A stretch of 64,000 nt of DNA from Paludibaculum fermentans (lineage in GTDB: Bacteria; Acidobacteriota; Terriglobia; Bryobacterales; Bryobacteraceae). Positions 16,462 through 27,491 of the stretch are shown one piece after another. The DNA lies in contig NZ_CP063849.1 of the NCBI RefSeq assembly GCF_015277775.1, positions 7,393,501-7,457,500 of the forward strand. The letters run 5' to 3'. Every line of letters begins with the position of its first letter. Positions within the stretch are counted from its first letter, which is position 1. Under the pieces are notes generated by a model, which saw nothing but the letters and a program-made list of their open reading frames with translations, was not told the DNA's origin and did no database searches. The translations under genes were made by a program, and so were the position numbers.

Positions 16462-19071
16462 ATGCGGCGTGCAATCCCTCTTCTCCTCCTGGCTGCGGGC
16501 CTCCTCCAAGGTCAGGCCGCCCGCCTCGATCTCTCGGGCGAATGGACCTTCGAAGGCGGCAAAATCTTCCTGCCCGGCAGCACCGACCAGGCCGGCTACG
16601 GGAAGAAGACCGACGGACCCGAGAAGGGCTGGCTGTCCCGCCCCGCCACTTTCGAAGGCGCCGTCCATTTCGAACGCACCATCCTGATCCCCGAGCCATG
16701 GCGCGGCCAGCACATCACCCTCTTTCTCGAACGCGCGCACTGGCAGACCATGCTCGAAGTCGATGGCCAGAACCTCGGCACCCGCAACAGCCTCTCCACG
16801 CCGCACATCTACGATGTCTCGCAGGCTCTCACCCCGGGGCTCCATAAGCTCCGCATCGAGGTCGACAACACTTATCAGATCGACGTCGGCCGCGACGCCC
16901 ACAGCGTCGGCGAACACACGCAAACCAACTGGAACGGCATCATCGGCCGCATCGAACTGCGCGCGACTCCGCCGGTCTGGATCGAAGATGCCCAGGTCTA
17001 CTCCCAGGGCCGCGTCGAAGTCACCCTGCGCAACAACACCGGCCGCCCGGTCGACGCCGAACTCCGAGCCGGCAACTCCTTCCTGAAAGTCACCGCTCTC
17101 GAGGCCGAGCGCAAAGTCGTCCTCACCCTCCCGCCCGACCCGGCCGCGAAGAAGTGGGATGAGTATGAAGGCAACCTGCAATCCCAGGAGATCACCCTCA
17201 CAGCGGGGACCCTCTCGCAGCGCTACCAGCTCAACTTCGGGATACGCGACTTCACCACCGCCGCCGGACAGTTCTGCCTCAATGGCAGGCCCCTGCTGCT
17301 TCGCGCCACCCTGGAGTGCAGCATCTTTCCCCTCACCGGCTATCCGCCCACCAGCGAAGCCGCCTGGGACCGTCTCTACCGCATCGCCCGCGAGCACGGC
17401 CTGAATTCGTTCCGCTTCCACTCCTGGTGCCCGCCCGAGGCCGCCTTCGCCGCCGCCGATCGTGCCGGCTTCCTCCTCTATGTCGAACTCCCGGTCTGGA
17501 GCGGCAAGGCCGGCCTGGACGAGAAACTCGACGGCTTCATGCGCCAGGAGGGCTTCCGCATCCTTCGCACCTACGGCAACCACCCGTCGTTCATCGCCAT
17601 GGGCCTGGGCAACGAACTGCGCGGCGACTTCAAGTTCATGGACAACCTGGTCGGCGAGTTCATCCAGGCCGATTCGCGCCGCCTGTTCACCTTCTCCGCC
17701 GACTATGTGCGCAAGGTCCCCGGCGAAACCTCCGAGTTCTACATCGCCCAGAGCACGAAAGGCGGCTACCTCCGCATTCACAGCGACCGTTGGGACAAGA
17801 CCCCCACCGGCACCGATCTCGACTATGCAAACCGGCTGGAAGGCATCAGCGTACCGGTCGTCGCCCATGAACTCGGCCAATGGGTGACCTACCCCGACTA
17901 CCGCGAAATCGCCAAGTACACCGGCGTCCTGAAGCCGCGCAATCTGGAGGCCTTCCGCGCCCGGCTGGAAGCCCAGGGCATGCTCGACCAGGCCGAAGCG
18001 TTCCAGCAGGCCTCCGGCCGCTTCGCCTGGCAGCTCTACAAGGAGGACATCGAGGCCGTCCTGCGCACGCCCTCCATCGGCGGCTACCAGTTGCTGCAGC
18101 TTCAGGACTTCCCCGGCCAGGGCGAGGCGCTGATTGGCCTGCTCGACTCCTTCTGGGACTCCAAGGGCCTGCTCACCCCGCAGCAGATGAACAGCTTCGC
18201 CGGACCCGTCGTCCCGCTCGCCCGTTTCTCCAAATTCGTGTGGACCAATGACGAGGTGTTCACCGCGAAAACGGAAGTTGCGAACTACGGCAAGCGCCCG
18301 CTGGCCGGCGTAGCCCGTTGGACTCTCACCGATGAAGCCGGACAATCCGTCGGCAATGGTACGCTTCCGGCCGTCAAAGCCGCCGTCGGTGAACTCACGC
18401 CTCTGATGGAAATCCGTGCGCCGCTGTCCGCTCTCCACCGCGCCACCCGGCTCAAGCTCACCGTCTCCATTTCCGGCTATCAGAACGACTGGGACATCTG
18501 GGTCTATCCCAAACAGCTCGACACCGCGAAACCTCCGGGAATCCTCGTCACTTCCTCCTTTGACGAGGCAGCTCGCGCTGAACTCGCCCGCGGCGGCCGC
18601 GTCCTGCTGCTTGCCAGGTCAGCCGGCCTGCCCATGGCCTTCCAGCCCGTCTTCTGGTCCCTCAGTTGGTTCCCCAAACAGCCCGGCACCATGGGCATTC
18701 TTTGCGACCCGGCGCATCCGGCGCTGAAAGGCTTCCCCAACGAGGGCCGTTCCAACTGGCAGTGGTGGGAGCTGACTCACGACTCCAAGGCGTTCCTGCT
18801 GGACAACCAGCCCATGGCGCTGCGGCCCGTGGTCCAGGTCATCGACGACTACCACCGCAACCACCGTCTCGGCGCGGTGGTCGAGGCCACTGTAGGGAAG
18901 GGAAAGCTCCTCGCCGTTTCGCTCGACCTCGAGTCTGATCCGGAGCACCGGCCCGTCGCCCGCCAGCTTTACCGCGCATTGCTCGACTACATGAGCAGCC
19001 CCGCGTTCGCCCCGGCCGTCGAGCTTACAGCCGTCCAGGTCGAGCAGATCCTCAAGCCTTCAAACCCCTAA
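16462..19071 (+). CDS. Glycoside hydrolase family 2, exported
   Basis: 869 aa with a Sec signal (IPLLLLAAGLLQGQA). The N-terminal sugar-binding jelly roll begins LDLSGEWTFEGG and includes VHFERTILIPEPW and QTMLEVDGQNLG; an Ig-like domain follows, then the TIM barrel (~260-560), where HPSFIAMGLGNELRG places the acid/base Glu at residue 385, as in beta-galactosidase and beta-glucuronidase relatives. The C-terminal ~250 residues are additional beta-rich modules. Specificity (beta-galactosidase, beta-mannosidase, beta-glucuronidase) cannot be decided. Periplasmic or surface location. It converges with the GH127 gene after 53 bases. Confidence 0.9.
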   Translation: MRRAIPLLLLAAGLLQGQAARLDLSGEWTFEGGKIFLPGSTDQAGYGKKTDGPEKGWLSRPATFEGAVHFERTILIPEPWRGQHITLFLERAHWQTMLEVDGQNLGTRNSLSTPHIYDVSQALTPGLHKLRIEVDNTYQIDVGRDAHSVGEHTQTNWNGIIGRIELRATPPVWIEDAQVYSQGRVEVTLRNNTGRPVDAELRAGNSFLKVTALEAERKVVLTLPPDPAAKKWDEYEGNLQSQEITLTAGTLSQRYQLNFGIRDFTTAAGQFCLNGRPLLLRATLECSIFPLTGYPPTSEAAWDRLYRIAREHGLNSFRFHSWCPPEAAFAAADRAGFLLYVELPVWSGKAGLDEKLDGFMRQEGFRILRTYGNHPSFIAMGLGNELRGDFKFMDNLVGEFIQADSRRLFTFSADYVRKVPGETSEFYIAQSTKGGYLRIHSDRWDKTPTGTDLDYANRLEGISVPVVAHELGQWVTYPDYREIAKYTGVLKPRNLEAFRARLEAQGMLDQAEAFQQASGRFAWQLYKEDIEAVLRTPSIGGYQLLQLQDFPGQGEALIGLLDSFWDSKGLLTPQQMNSFAGPVVPLARFSKFVWTNDEVFTAKTEVANYGKRPLAGVARWTLTDEAGQSVGNGTLPAVKAAVGELTPLMEIRAPLSALHRATRLKLTVSISGYQNDWDIWVYPKQLDTAKPPGILVTSSFDEAARAELARGGRVLLLARSAGLPMAFQPVFWSLSWFPKQPGTMGILCDPAHPALKGFPNEGRSNWQWWELTHDSKAFLLDNQPMALRPVVQVIDDYHRNHRLGAVVEATVGKGKLLAVSLDLESDPEHRPVARQLYRALLDYMSSPAFAPAVELTAVQVEQILKPSNP

Positions 19072-19123
19072 CGCCGGCGATCCACTGAAGCAGCGCGGAA
19101 TCCAACCGCCGGTGGTCGGCGGG

Positions 19124-21097
19124 CTAGCGCGCGGGCTGGTCCTTCGAAGCCGTCGGCGCTGCCACCGCCGGAACCCATACTTCCATCCGCGCTGGACCTC
19201 GATTGTGGAATACGTAGTACGGCACGAACGTCAGCTCCGCCGGAGTACCCGGCCTCAACTCCTTCGTCGAGTAAAGCGGAGCCGACTCCAGAGGCGACCC
19301 AAACGTCAGGCCCTTGTGGTGCAGCACCGTGATCCCGCCCAGCAGCTCGGGCTTCTCCTCCGGCACCAGCGCCGCGGGCAGCGACATCGCCGCGTCGAAC
19401 ACCTGGGTCCCCGCCTGATCCTCCTGCTCCAGGCAGTACACCAGCGGACCCCGCTGCACCGCCACCTTGCCGTAGTCCTCCGGCACCCTCGGATTCGCCC
19501 TCAGCAGCCGCGGTTCCATATCCAGCGCCACCCGCACCCGGTCTCCCGCCTTCCATTCGCGCCGCAGCGGCAGGTAACTGTTCGGAGTCCCCTTCACCTC
19601 CGCCGGCTGGCCATTGATCGACACGGTCGTCTTCTCTGACCAGCTGGGGATCCGGACATACAGCGTGAACGTCTCCGCCTTCGCCGGGCTCACCACGATC
19701 TCCACCTGCCCCGTCCAGGGCTGGCCGGTCTTCACCTCCGCCTGCACGCCCGTACCGGATTCCAGCCTCCAGACTAGTTTACTGTTGTCAAAAAAATGAA
19801 CCCACAGTCCGTTTTTTGAAGTGGAGTAGAAATATCCACCCAGCGCCGCGAACGTCCGCTGCAGGTTCGGCGGACAGCAACACGTGTCGTACCAGGAGTT
19901 GCGGATCTTCTCCCCGCCGCTCGACAACGGGTTCCGGTAACAGTACAACGTGCCATCCAGCGACATGCCGGAATTGATCCCGTTATACAGCGCCCGCTCC
20001 ATCACATCCGTATACTTCGCATCTCCGGTAGCCGCCAGCATCCGCTGGTTGAACAGGAACCCCGCAATGGCCGCGCACGACTCCGTGTAAGCCTGCCGGT
20101 TCGGCAGTTCATACGCGTCCCCAAACGACTCTCCGGAAGACCGGGAACCTACGCCCCCCGTCACGAACATCTTGCTGTTCACCAGGTCCGCCCACAGGGT
20201 CTGCAAGGTCTTCCAGTACGCCGGATCGCCGGTCTCCAGGTAGTAGTCCGCCGCCCCCGTAGCGGCATACAACGCGCGCACCGCGTGCCCCTCGAACTGG
20301 GTCCGTTCCGTGAACGGACTCCCGCTGAACATGTACTCCAGTTGCGACGGCCGCAGCTTCAACCGTTCCCGCTCCACACCGCTCAACAGATAGCCTGCAA
20401 GCTTCAGATAACGCTGGTCGCCCGTCGTCCGGTACAACTCGGCCAAGGCCAGTTCCAGCTCCGGATGGCCCGTCAACAGCGGCTGCTTGCCCGGCCCCGT
20501 ATCCCGCAGCAAATACTCCACAAATCGTATCGATCCGTCGAGCAACTTCCGCTTTCCGGTAGCCCGGTAATACGCGATCGCCCCCTGGATCATGTGACCC
20601 AGGCAGTACAGCTCGTGGCCCGATGTCTGCTGCTGCCAGCGCTGCCCGGCCCGCTCCTCCACCCAGTAGGTGTTGAGGTAGCCATCCGGCTGCTGCGCCG
20701 CCAGGATCACATCCACCAGCCGGTCAATGGTCGCTTCCAGCTTCGGATCCGGCCGGCTCGTCAGCGACCACGCCGCGCCCTCGATCCACTTATAGAGGTC
20801 CGAATCCGTATACAGAGGACCCCTCCTGGGCGTGTAGTCCGTCGCCGATCCCAGCCTCCGGAAGTTGTCCACCACCCCGTGCTCTTCCAGCAGCGTCAGC
20901 AGCGTGGGAATCGATCTCTCAATCGTGATCCTCTGCCTTTCTGTCCAGAATCCGCCCGTCAGTTGGACCGCCCGCACCGGCACCGGATGCAGCTTCGCCT
21001 GGGGGCTCCGCGACAGCTCCAGCAGTCCTTCATCGCGCCACGCGGGCTGGCCAAATATAGGAAAAACAAGGAGAAACAAGAAAGCACTAGGGCGCAT
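19124..21097 (-). CDS. GH127 beta-L-arabinofuranosidase-like enzyme (DUF1680), exported
   Basis: About 657 aa from ATG 21097, which gives a compact Sec signal (MRPSAFLFLLVFPIFGQP). The DUF1680 domain runs from VQLTGGFWTERQRITIERS through an alpha/alpha barrel; YDTCCCPPNLQRTFAALGG carries the Cys cluster that in the characterised GH127 enzyme HypBA1 binds zinc and supplies the cysteine nucleophile. A C-terminal beta domain follows. Expected to release beta-L-arabinofuranose from plant glycans or glycoproteins. TACAAC six bases before the ATG may be a -10 element. Divergent from the Oar-type receptor with which it is probably co-regulated. Confidence 0.92.
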   Translation of the reverse strand: MRPSAFLFLLVFPIFGQPAWRDEGLLELSRSPQAKLHPVPVRAVQLTGGFWTERQRITIERSIPTLLTLLEEHGVVDNFRRLGSATDYTPRRGPLYTDSDLYKWIEGAAWSLTSRPDPKLEATIDRLVDVILAAQQPDGYLNTYWVEERAGQRWQQQTSGHELYCLGHMIQGAIAYYRATGKRKLLDGSIRFVEYLLRDTGPGKQPLLTGHPELELALAELYRTTGDQRYLKLAGYLLSGVERERLKLRPSQLEYMFSGSPFTERTQFEGHAVRALYAATGAADYYLETGDPAYWKTLQTLWADLVNSKMFVTGGVGSRSSGESFGDAYELPNRQAYTESCAAIAGFLFNQRMLAATGDAKYTDVMERALYNGINSGMSLDGTLYCYRNPLSSGGEKIRNSWYDTCCCPPNLQRTFAALGGYFYSTSKNGLWVHFFDNSKLVWRLESGTGVQAEVKTGQPWTGQVEIVVSPAKAETFTLYVRIPSWSEKTTVSINGQPAEVKGTPNSYLPLRREWKAGDRVRVALDMEPRLLRANPRVPEDYGKVAVQRGPLVYCLEQEDQAGTQVFDAAMSLPAALVPEEKPELLGGITVLHHKGLTFGSPLESAPLYSTKELRPGTPAELTFVPYYVFHNRGPARMEVWVPAVAAPTASKDQPAR

Positions 21098-21229
21098 GCT
21101 TGAGTTGTACCAAAACAAAAACCGGATCGCCACATGAATTCCAGATGAAAAAAATCACAGCGTTTCAAAAAACTGGAAACTGGTTCACTTTGATGCTACA
21201 CTCCATCTCGAATGCGTCTGGGAGTTCAA

Positions 21230-24200
21230 ATGCACCATAGACTTCTTGCTTTGTTTTGCGTGTTGGGCATGTCTCTCTTTGCCCAGAACCGTGGCTCGAT
21301 CTCGGGCGAGGTTCTGGATAGCACGGGAGCCCTCATCCCCAACGCGAAGGTGACTGTGTCGTCGCCAGGCATCGGCGTGACGCGCGACACAGTTAGTAAT
21401 GAAAACGGATACTTTACCGTCCCCACGTTGCAGGCCGGCGACTACGAAGTCAGGGTCGAAGCAAGTGGGTTCAAGGTGTTGACCCGTACGAACATCAGGC
21501 TGGACTCGGATCTAGCGCTCAACCTCAAGCTCCCGATGGAAGTGGGCCAGGTTTCCGAACGGGTGGAAGTCACCAGCGACGTCCCCATGGTGGAAACCTC
21601 CAACGGCGAAGTCTCGCGCACGCTCACCATGCAGCAGTTGCAGAACTTCGCTCTACCGGGCCGCAATCCTTTCTATATGCTCGGCATCATGCCGGGTGTG
21701 ATCTCGCGCTACGGCAACTTCATGACCGACTTCCGCGGCGGCAGCTACTCCATGGGCGGCCTCCAGGTGAACGGTCAGCGCAAGGACACCAACTTCATCG
21801 CGGTCGACGGCATCAACAACGGCCGCAACCGCGACGGCGTCCAGCAGAACAACATCCTCGGTGTCGACTTCGTGGAAGAAGTGAAGGTGGAAACCACCCA
21901 CTACGCGGCTGAGTACGGCCGCTCCACCGGCGCCCAGATCAACTTCATCACCCGCCGCGGCATGCAGGACTACCACCTCTCGCTCTACGAGTTCTGGTTC
22001 TCCGACGGTTTCGCCGCCTGCCCCTATGTCGTGGGCTGCGCCTCCAAGGGCCGCATCCGCTACCACAACTACGGCTACACCCTGGGCGGTCCCATCTACA
22101 TCCCCGGCAAGTGGAACAAGGAGAAGAACAAGCTCTTCTTCTTCGCCGGCCTCGAAGGCCGCTACACCGCCGGCTTCAACCAGAAGACCTCCATCCTGCC
22201 CACCACCCTGGAGCGCAACGGCGACTTCAGCAACAGCACCATCAAGCCCATCGATCCGCTCAGCGGCGCGGCATTCCCCAATAACGTCATCCCCGTCTCC
22301 CGCATCAGCGGCCTCGGCAAGGCGCTGCAGAAGATCTACCCCGACCCCAACTACACGGGCCCCGGCGGTAACTACTACGCCAGCAACAGCCAGCCCACCG
22401 ATAGCACGGACATGGTCTATCGCGTTGACTACAACATCAAGCCCAACTGGCAGTTGAACGTCCGCACCCTGCCCGGGTCGCAGGACTTCACTTCCTACTT
22501 CGACAACACCGGCAACAACATCCCGTTGTTCCAGGTGCACCGCAAGCGCTACGGCGACAACTGGGTGGCCAGCCTCAACACCGCCATCAACTCCACGACC
22601 ATCAACGAGTTCAGCGCCGGCTACTCGGCCTATCGCGAAGGCTTCGACATCATCGGGAACGGCGGCAAGCGAGCCACCTACGGGCTCACCATCCCCTCCC
22701 TGCTGTCCATCAACAATCCCGACCGCATCCCGAATGTCAGCATCGCCGGCTATCAGGGGCTCGGTTCCGGCCAGGCCAACTACGCCCACACGCCCACCTT
22801 CATCGTGCGCGAGAACTTCAGCAAGATCATGGGCGCCCACACCATCAAGGCCGGCTTCTACTTCGAGAATATGAACATGAACGAAGTGAACAACCCCAAC
22901 GACAATGGGACGTTCTCTTTCGGCAGTTCCTCGTCCAACCCCAACGACTCCAAGAACGCCTGGGCCAACGCCCTGCTGGGTTACTACAACTCATACAGCG
23001 AGACCGGCCCGGCCGTGCAGACCGTCTATAAGGCCTTCGACCGCGAGTTCTACGTCCAGGACAGCTGGCGCGTAAATCGCCGCCTTTCCGTGGAGGCCGG
23101 CCTGCGCTACGCCCTGATCTCCCCCTGGGGCGCCAAGCTGAACAACCTGGTGGCGTTCATGCCCCAGTTCTACGATCCCAGCAAGGCCCCGCAAGTGGCC
23201 GCCAACGGCGCCATCGTCAACGGCACTGGCGACCCCTACAACGGCCTGGTCCTGCCCGGCTCCGGCTTCCCCGACGCCGCCAAGGGCCGCATTCCGCAGT
23301 ACGGCGACTCTTCCATCACCGCCCTCTTCCGCGGCGTGCCCAACCAGTTCAACCCCCTCCGCAAGACCAACTTCCAGCCCCGCTTCAGCGTGGCCTGGGA
23401 CGTCTTCGGCAACGGCAAGCTTGCCGTCCGCACCGGCGCCGGCATCTTCCAGGGTGTCACCGGCATCGCCTACTCCGGCTGGTACCTCGGCGCTCGCGCA
23501 CCGCTGACGCTGAACCCCACCGTCACCAACGGCAATGCCGACAACCCGGGCAGCGGTGTCGCCAACACCACCCGCTTCCCCATCGACGCGGGCGCTCTGC
23601 CCACCGACTACAAGATGCCGACCATGTATAACTACAGCTTCGGCATCCAGACCATCCTGCCTTACAAAACGCAGTTGGATATCAGCTACGTCGGCAACGC
23701 CGGCCGCCACCTCTCCTATCAGCGGCCGCTCAACTTCCTCACGCCCGACCAGCAGGCTGCCCACGTCGGCGTCGACCTCCGCCAGTACATGCCCTACCGC
23801 GGCCTCAACAGCCTGAACATGGTCGAACCCTCGGCCACGTCCAGCTACAACTCGATGCAGATGTCGGTCCGTCGCCGCACCGGAGCCTTGACCTACGCCG
23901 TCTCCTACACGGTCGGCAAGATCATCGGCTATGGCAATGAGGGCGTCGCCGGTGGTCCTCAGGATCCCCTGAACGTCCGCGCGGAGAAGTCGGAACTCGA
24001 AGAGAGCCGCCGCCACTACGCCGTCATCAGCCACACCTACGAAACTCCCTGGTTCAAGAGCCAGCAGGGCTTCCTGGGCCGCATCCTGGGCGGCTGGAGC
24101 GTCTCCGGCGTCTGGACCCTCACCAGCGGCCGCCTGTTCGCGCCCACCCTCACCAGCGTGGCCGGCAACGTCGCCAATCGTCCCAACGTCGTGGGCGACT

Positions 24201-24520
24201 GGTACATCGACCCCAATCAGCGGTCGCTGTTCAAGTACTTCAACACTTCCGCCTTTGCCCGGCCCGCCTCCTGGACCTACGGCAACTCCGGCAAGTGGGT
24301 CATCCGCGGACCCGGCTCCATCGACCTCAGCGCGTTCGCTCTAAAGAACGTCCGCGTCGCCGAGAAGATCAACCTCCAGTTCCGCGCCGAAGCGTTCAAC
24401 GCCATGAACCACATGAACCTCGGTGGCTTCAACACGCAGTTGGGCAGCTCTTCCTTCGGCCAGATCAACGACGTCGGCACGCCGCGCTACATCCAAATCG
24501 GCGCCAAGCTGATGTTCTAA
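21230..24520 (+). CDS. Oar-like TonB-dependent outer-membrane receptor with N-terminal carboxypeptidase-regulatory domain
   Basis: About 1096 aa. I prefer ATG 21230 because GGGAG lies five bases before it; ATG 21212 is in frame. Signal peptide ends at SLFAQ. Residues ~20-105 are a CarboxypepD_reg domain ([35 protein letters not shown]). A plug-like region ([33 protein letters not shown]) is followed by a long barrel with many alternating aromatic strands, ending in QIGAKLMF, a typical outer-membrane C-terminal phenylalanine signature. No TonB box is obvious. Such proteins take the place of SusC in Acidobacteria and import oligosaccharides. A terminator follows. Confidence 0.9.
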   Translation: MHHRLLALFCVLGMSLFAQNRGSISGEVLDSTGALIPNAKVTVSSPGIGVTRDTVSNENGYFTVPTLQAGDYEVRVEASGFKVLTRTNIRLDSDLALNLKLPMEVGQVSERVEVTSDVPMVETSNGEVSRTLTMQQLQNFALPGRNPFYMLGIMPGVISRYGNFMTDFRGGSYSMGGLQVNGQRKDTNFIAVDGINNGRNRDGVQQNNILGVDFVEEVKVETTHYAAEYGRSTGAQINFITRRGMQDYHLSLYEFWFSDGFAACPYVVGCASKGRIRYHNYGYTLGGPIYIPGKWNKEKNKLFFFAGLEGRYTAGFNQKTSILPTTLERNGDFSNSTIKPIDPLSGAAFPNNVIPVSRISGLGKALQKIYPDPNYTGPGGNYYASNSQPTDSTDMVYRVDYNIKPNWQLNVRTLPGSQDFTSYFDNTGNNIPLFQVHRKRYGDNWVASLNTAINSTTINEFSAGYSAYREGFDIIGNGGKRATYGLTIPSLLSINNPDRIPNVSIAGYQGLGSGQANYAHTPTFIVRENFSKIMGAHTIKAGFYFENMNMNEVNNPNDNGTFSFGSSSSNPNDSKNAWANALLGYYNSYSETGPAVQTVYKAFDREFYVQDSWRVNRRLSVEAGLRYALISPWGAKLNNLVAFMPQFYDPSKAPQVAANGAIVNGTGDPYNGLVLPGSGFPDAAKGRIPQYGDSSITALFRGVPNQFNPLRKTNFQPRFSVAWDVFGNGKLAVRTGAGIFQGVTGIAYSGWYLGARAPLTLNPTVTNGNADNPGSGVANTTRFPIDAGALPTDYKMPTMYNYSFGIQTILPYKTQLDISYVGNAGRHLSYQRPLNFLTPDQQAAHVGVDLRQYMPYRGLNSLNMVEPSATSSYNSMQMSVRRRTGALTYAVSYTVGKIIGYGNEGVAGGPQDPLNVRAEKSELEESRRHYAVISHTYETPWFKSQQGFLGRILGGWSVSGVWTLTSGRLFAPTLTSVAGNVANRPNVVGDWYIDPNQRSLFKYFNTSAFARPASWTYGNSGKWVIRGPGSIDLSAFALKNVRVAEKINLQFRAEAFNAMNHMNLGGFNTQLGSSSFGQINDVGTPRYIQIGAKLMF

Positions 24521-24544
24521 CCCGATCATCCAAGCCTGTTCAGA

Positions 24545-24574
24545 AACGCCCCGAGCCCAACGGCCCGGGGCGTT
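24545..24574 (+). terminator. Rho-independent terminator after the receptor gene
   Basis: AACGCCCCG (24545-24553) pairs with CGGGGCGTT (24566-24574) around a loop that can form an inner GCC/GGC stem, and the T-rich TTTTCTTG overlaps the 3' end. It lies 24 bases after the receptor stop. Confidence 0.85.
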
Positions 24575-24607
24575 TTCTTGCTAGGAGGGAACGGAGCTGC
24601 CCAAACG

Positions 24608-24663
24608 GAGCCGCGATCGTAAGAGAGCGGATAGCCCGCGACCAATCCGCAACGACCCAATCC
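24608..24663 (+). repeat. Dispersed intergenic repeat, copy 1
   Basis: Begins GAGCCGCGATCGTAAGAGAG and continues with GCGGATAGCCCGC and an inverted ATCCGC. A related ~56-bp sequence recurs at 27202-27257 and, on the other strand, at 53201-53257; all three are intergenic. Confidence 0.6.
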
Positions 24664-24735
24664 AGACGCGACCCCCACCAGCCCGCAAGCCCGGAGCCCG
24701 CCCCCACCCCGTCTCCAGTAAACTTGGATCGTCCC

Positions 24736-27099
24736 ATGCCACCGCAAGACCTTTCCCGCCGGGCTTTCTTCACCAGCACGCTCGCCACCCTCACCACTAC
24801 GGCCACCCTCCGAGGCGCCGCCCCCGCCCCGGACGCCCCGCTCACCCTCTGGTACCGCCAGCCCGCCTCCACCTGGGTCGAAGCCCTCCCCGTCGGCAAT
24901 GGCCGCCTCGGCGCCATGGTCTTCGGAGGCGTCGAAAAGGAACGCATCCAGCTCAACGAGGAGACCGTCTGGGCCGGCCACCCCCACGACGGCAACAACC
25001 CCATCGCCCGCCGCAACCTGCCCGACGTCCGCCGCCTCCTCTTCGAGGGCAAGGAGCAGGAGGCCACCGAACTCGCAGGCAACACGATGATGGGCGTTCC
25101 CAAAACCATCCAGAGCTACCAGACCCTCGGCGACCTCTGGATCGAACTCCCCGCAGCCACCCAGGCCACCGAATACCGCCGCTCCCTCGACCTCGACCAG
25201 GCCATCGCCGCCACCACCTTCCTCCTCAACGGCGCCCGCGTCACCCGCGAAGTCTTCGTCTCCGCCCCCGACCAGGTCCTCGTCGTCCGCCTCGCTTCCG
25301 AAAAACCCCTCCAGGCCCGCATCCGCCTCGACCGCCCCGCCCAATCCCAAACCACAGCCGACCCCGCCAACGCCCGCCGCCTCTTCCTCCGCGGCCAGCT
25401 CGGCGAGGACGGTCTCCGCTTCGAAGCCCACCTCGACGCCACCGTCACAGGCGGCACCCTTCAGTCCGAGGGCAACGTCCTGGTCGTCGAAGGAGCCACC
25501 GAAGTCGTGCTCCGCCTGGCCGCCGCTACCAGCTACCACGACCAGCCCTGCGAAGTGATCCCCGCCAAAACCCTCGCCAAGGCCCCCAAGGCCTGGCCGG
25601 AGCTCAAGGCCCGCCACCTAGGCGACCACCAGGTCTACTTCCGCCGCGTCTCCCTCCAACTGCCCGCCAACCCGGCCCTGTCGACCCTCCCCACCGACGA
25701 GCGCCTGAACAAGGTCAAAGCCGGCGAACGCGACGAATCCCTGGCCGCCCTCTACTTCCAGTACGGCCGCTACCTGCTGCTCGGCAGCTCCCGCCCCGGC
25801 ACCCTGCCCGCCAACCTCCAGGGCGTCTGGAACGAGCACCTGAAGGCCCCCTGGAACAGCGACTACCACACCAACATCAACCTCCAGATGAACTACTGGC
25901 CCGCCGAGGTCACCAACCTCTCCGAGTGCCACCTGCCCCTGTTCGACTACATGGATTCGCTCGTCCAGCCCGGCACGCGCACCGCCAGGCTCCAGTACGG
26001 AGCCAAGGGCTGGGTCGTCCACCACCTCTCCGACATCTTCGGCTTCACCCAGCCGGCTGACGGCACGCAGGGCATCTGGCCGATGGGCGCCGCCTGGCTC
26101 GCCCAGCACCCCTGGGAACACTACCGCTTCACCGAGGACCGCGACTTCCTCGCCAAACGCGCCTACCCGCTGATGAAGGGCGCCGCCGAGTTCATCCTCG
26201 ACTTCCTGGTCGAAGCCCCGGCCGGCACGCCCGTGGCGGGCATGCTCGTCACCGCCCCCTCGCACTCGCCCGAGAACCGCTTCCGCAAGCCCGACGGCAC
26301 GGTCTCGATGTTCACCTACGCGGCGACCATGGACAATTCCATCATTCGCGACCTGCTGGGCAACGTGATCGCCGCGTCCAAAATCCTGAACACGGACGCC
26401 GACTTCCGTGCTCGCTGCGAAGCGGCCCTCGTCCGCCTGCCCCCGCTCAAGATCAGCCAGCGCACCGGCCGCCTCATGGAGTGGGTGGAGGACTACGACG
26501 AGCCCGAGCCCCAGCACCGCCACGTCTCCCATCTCTTCGCGCTGCACCCCAGCGAGCAGATCAGCGTGAGGAAGACGCCGGAATTCGCCGCCGCGGCCCG
26601 CAAGACCCTGGAAGTGCGAGGCGACAAATCCACCGGCTGGTCGACCGCCTGGAAGATGAACTTCTGGGCCCGCCTCCAGGACCCCGAGCGCGCCTACAAA
26701 CTCTGGACGATGCTGATCACCACCTGCACTCTCCCGAACCTGTTCGACACCCACCCCCCGTTCCAAATCGACGGCAACTTCGGAGGCACGGCGGGCATCG
26801 CCGAAATGCTGCTGCAGAGCCACTCCGGCGAGATCCACCTGTTACCGGCCCTCCCGGCCGCCTGGGCGGAAGGGAAGGTCACGGGGCTAAGGGCGAGAGG
26901 CTCGGTCGATGTGGACATGGAGTGGAAAGGCGGAAAGCTAAAGACCGCGCAACTCCGGTCGCGGGTGCCGCGAACTCTACGAGTCCGTTGCGAGTCTGGC
27001 TTGAAGCTGAGGCAGGGAAAGCAGGAAGTGAAGACGAGGACAGAAGACGGAGCCATGGTCTTCGATGCGGCGGTGAACCGCGTGTACACGCTCTCCTGA
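24736..27099 (+). CDS. GH95 family alpha-L-fucosidase/galactosidase, exported
   Basis: 787 aa from ATG 24736 (the frame is open further upstream through the terminator and repeat, which is not coding). A Tat-like signal ([14 protein letters not shown]) precedes the GH95 N-terminal domain ([34 protein letters not shown]). In the alpha/alpha barrel: [20 protein letters not shown] with the catalytic Asn region, [20 protein letters not shown] with the general-acid Glu, and [19 protein letters not shown] with the Asp of the catalytic pair. GH95 enzymes invert alpha-1,2-L-fucosides or alpha-L-galactosides. Length is usual. It completes a GH2/GH127/receptor/GH95 glycan cluster. Confidence 0.94.
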   Translation: MPPQDLSRRAFFTSTLATLTTTATLRGAAPAPDAPLTLWYRQPASTWVEALPVGNGRLGAMVFGGVEKERIQLNEETVWAGHPHDGNNPIARRNLPDVRRLLFEGKEQEATELAGNTMMGVPKTIQSYQTLGDLWIELPAATQATEYRRSLDLDQAIAATTFLLNGARVTREVFVSAPDQVLVVRLASEKPLQARIRLDRPAQSQTTADPANARRLFLRGQLGEDGLRFEAHLDATVTGGTLQSEGNVLVVEGATEVVLRLAAATSYHDQPCEVIPAKTLAKAPKAWPELKARHLGDHQVYFRRVSLQLPANPALSTLPTDERLNKVKAGERDESLAALYFQYGRYLLLGSSRPGTLPANLQGVWNEHLKAPWNSDYHTNINLQMNYWPAEVTNLSECHLPLFDYMDSLVQPGTRTARLQYGAKGWVVHHLSDIFGFTQPADGTQGIWPMGAAWLAQHPWEHYRFTEDRDFLAKRAYPLMKGAAEFILDFLVEAPAGTPVAGMLVTAPSHSPENRFRKPDGTVSMFTYAATMDNSIIRDLLGNVIAASKILNTDADFRARCEAALVRLPPLKISQRTGRLMEWVEDYDEPEPQHRHVSHLFALHPSEQISVRKTPEFAAAARKTLEVRGDKSTGWSTAWKMNFWARLQDPERAYKLWTMLITTCTLPNLFDTHPPFQIDGNFGGTAGIAEMLLQSHSGEIHLLPALPAAWAEGKVTGLRARGSVDVDMEWKGGKLKTAQLRSRVPRTLRVRCESGLKLRQGKQEVKTRTEDGAMVFDAAVNRVYTLS

Positions 27100-27442
27100 G
27101 CCATCGCGGAATCTCGAAGTACCCGCACAGCCCAACGCCACGAACTACGAAAGTGAGGGACTGGTCCAAGGCCGCCCGGTGCCGCGAACCGGCTGCAAAT
27201 TGAGTCGCGCACGTCAGTAAGCGGATAGCCAGCCGAAACTCCGCAATCAACTCAGCAGTGCGACCCCTTGCCGGAACGCCTTCCACGAAGGCACTCAAGG
27301 CCCTCCGCAAGTCGAAAACGAGTGAATCATCGCCTCTCACCCAGTCAGGGAACGTAAGTGACGGGCTACTCGCATCCCCTCAACGGAGCACCCGCCGGCA
27401 ACCCGCATCGCCCCCGGGCCCCTACCCCAGAGCCGCACACCC
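27100..27442. other. Intergenic region between GH95 and the AlbA_2 gene
   Basis: About 340 bases without a credible gene. The open frames here lack start context and family similarity. It holds copy 2 of the dispersed repeat (27202-27257). I see no terminator with a T-tract. Confidence 0.6.
27202..27257 (+). repeat. Dispersed intergenic repeat, copy 2
   Basis: GAGTCGCGCACGTCAGTAAG followed by GCGGATAGCCAGCC and CCGCAATCAAC aligns with copies 1 and 3, sharing the GCGGATAGCC core (27221-27230). Confidence 0.55.
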
Positions 27443-27482
27443 TACTCGGAAGTTTTGCATCCTACTCCACTTCCGAGTAATA
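27443..27482. promoter_or_regulatory. Inverted repeat overlapping the AlbA_2 gene promoter
   Basis: TACTCGGAAGT (27443-27453) and ACTTCCGAGTA (27469-27479) form a perfect 11-bp inverted repeat with a 15-bp spacer. A promoter is embedded in it: TTGCAT (27455-27460), 16-bp spacing, TAATAT (27477-27482). A protein bound to the repeat would cover the promoter. The wHTH-containing product just downstream is the obvious candidate binder, which is inference. Confidence 0.6.
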
Positions 27483-27491
27483 TGCAGAGTA

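Noticed and set aside
16318-18438. Antisense open frame of 706 codons opposite the GH2 gene
   Set aside because: No signal peptide or motif; opposite strand encodes a typical GH2.
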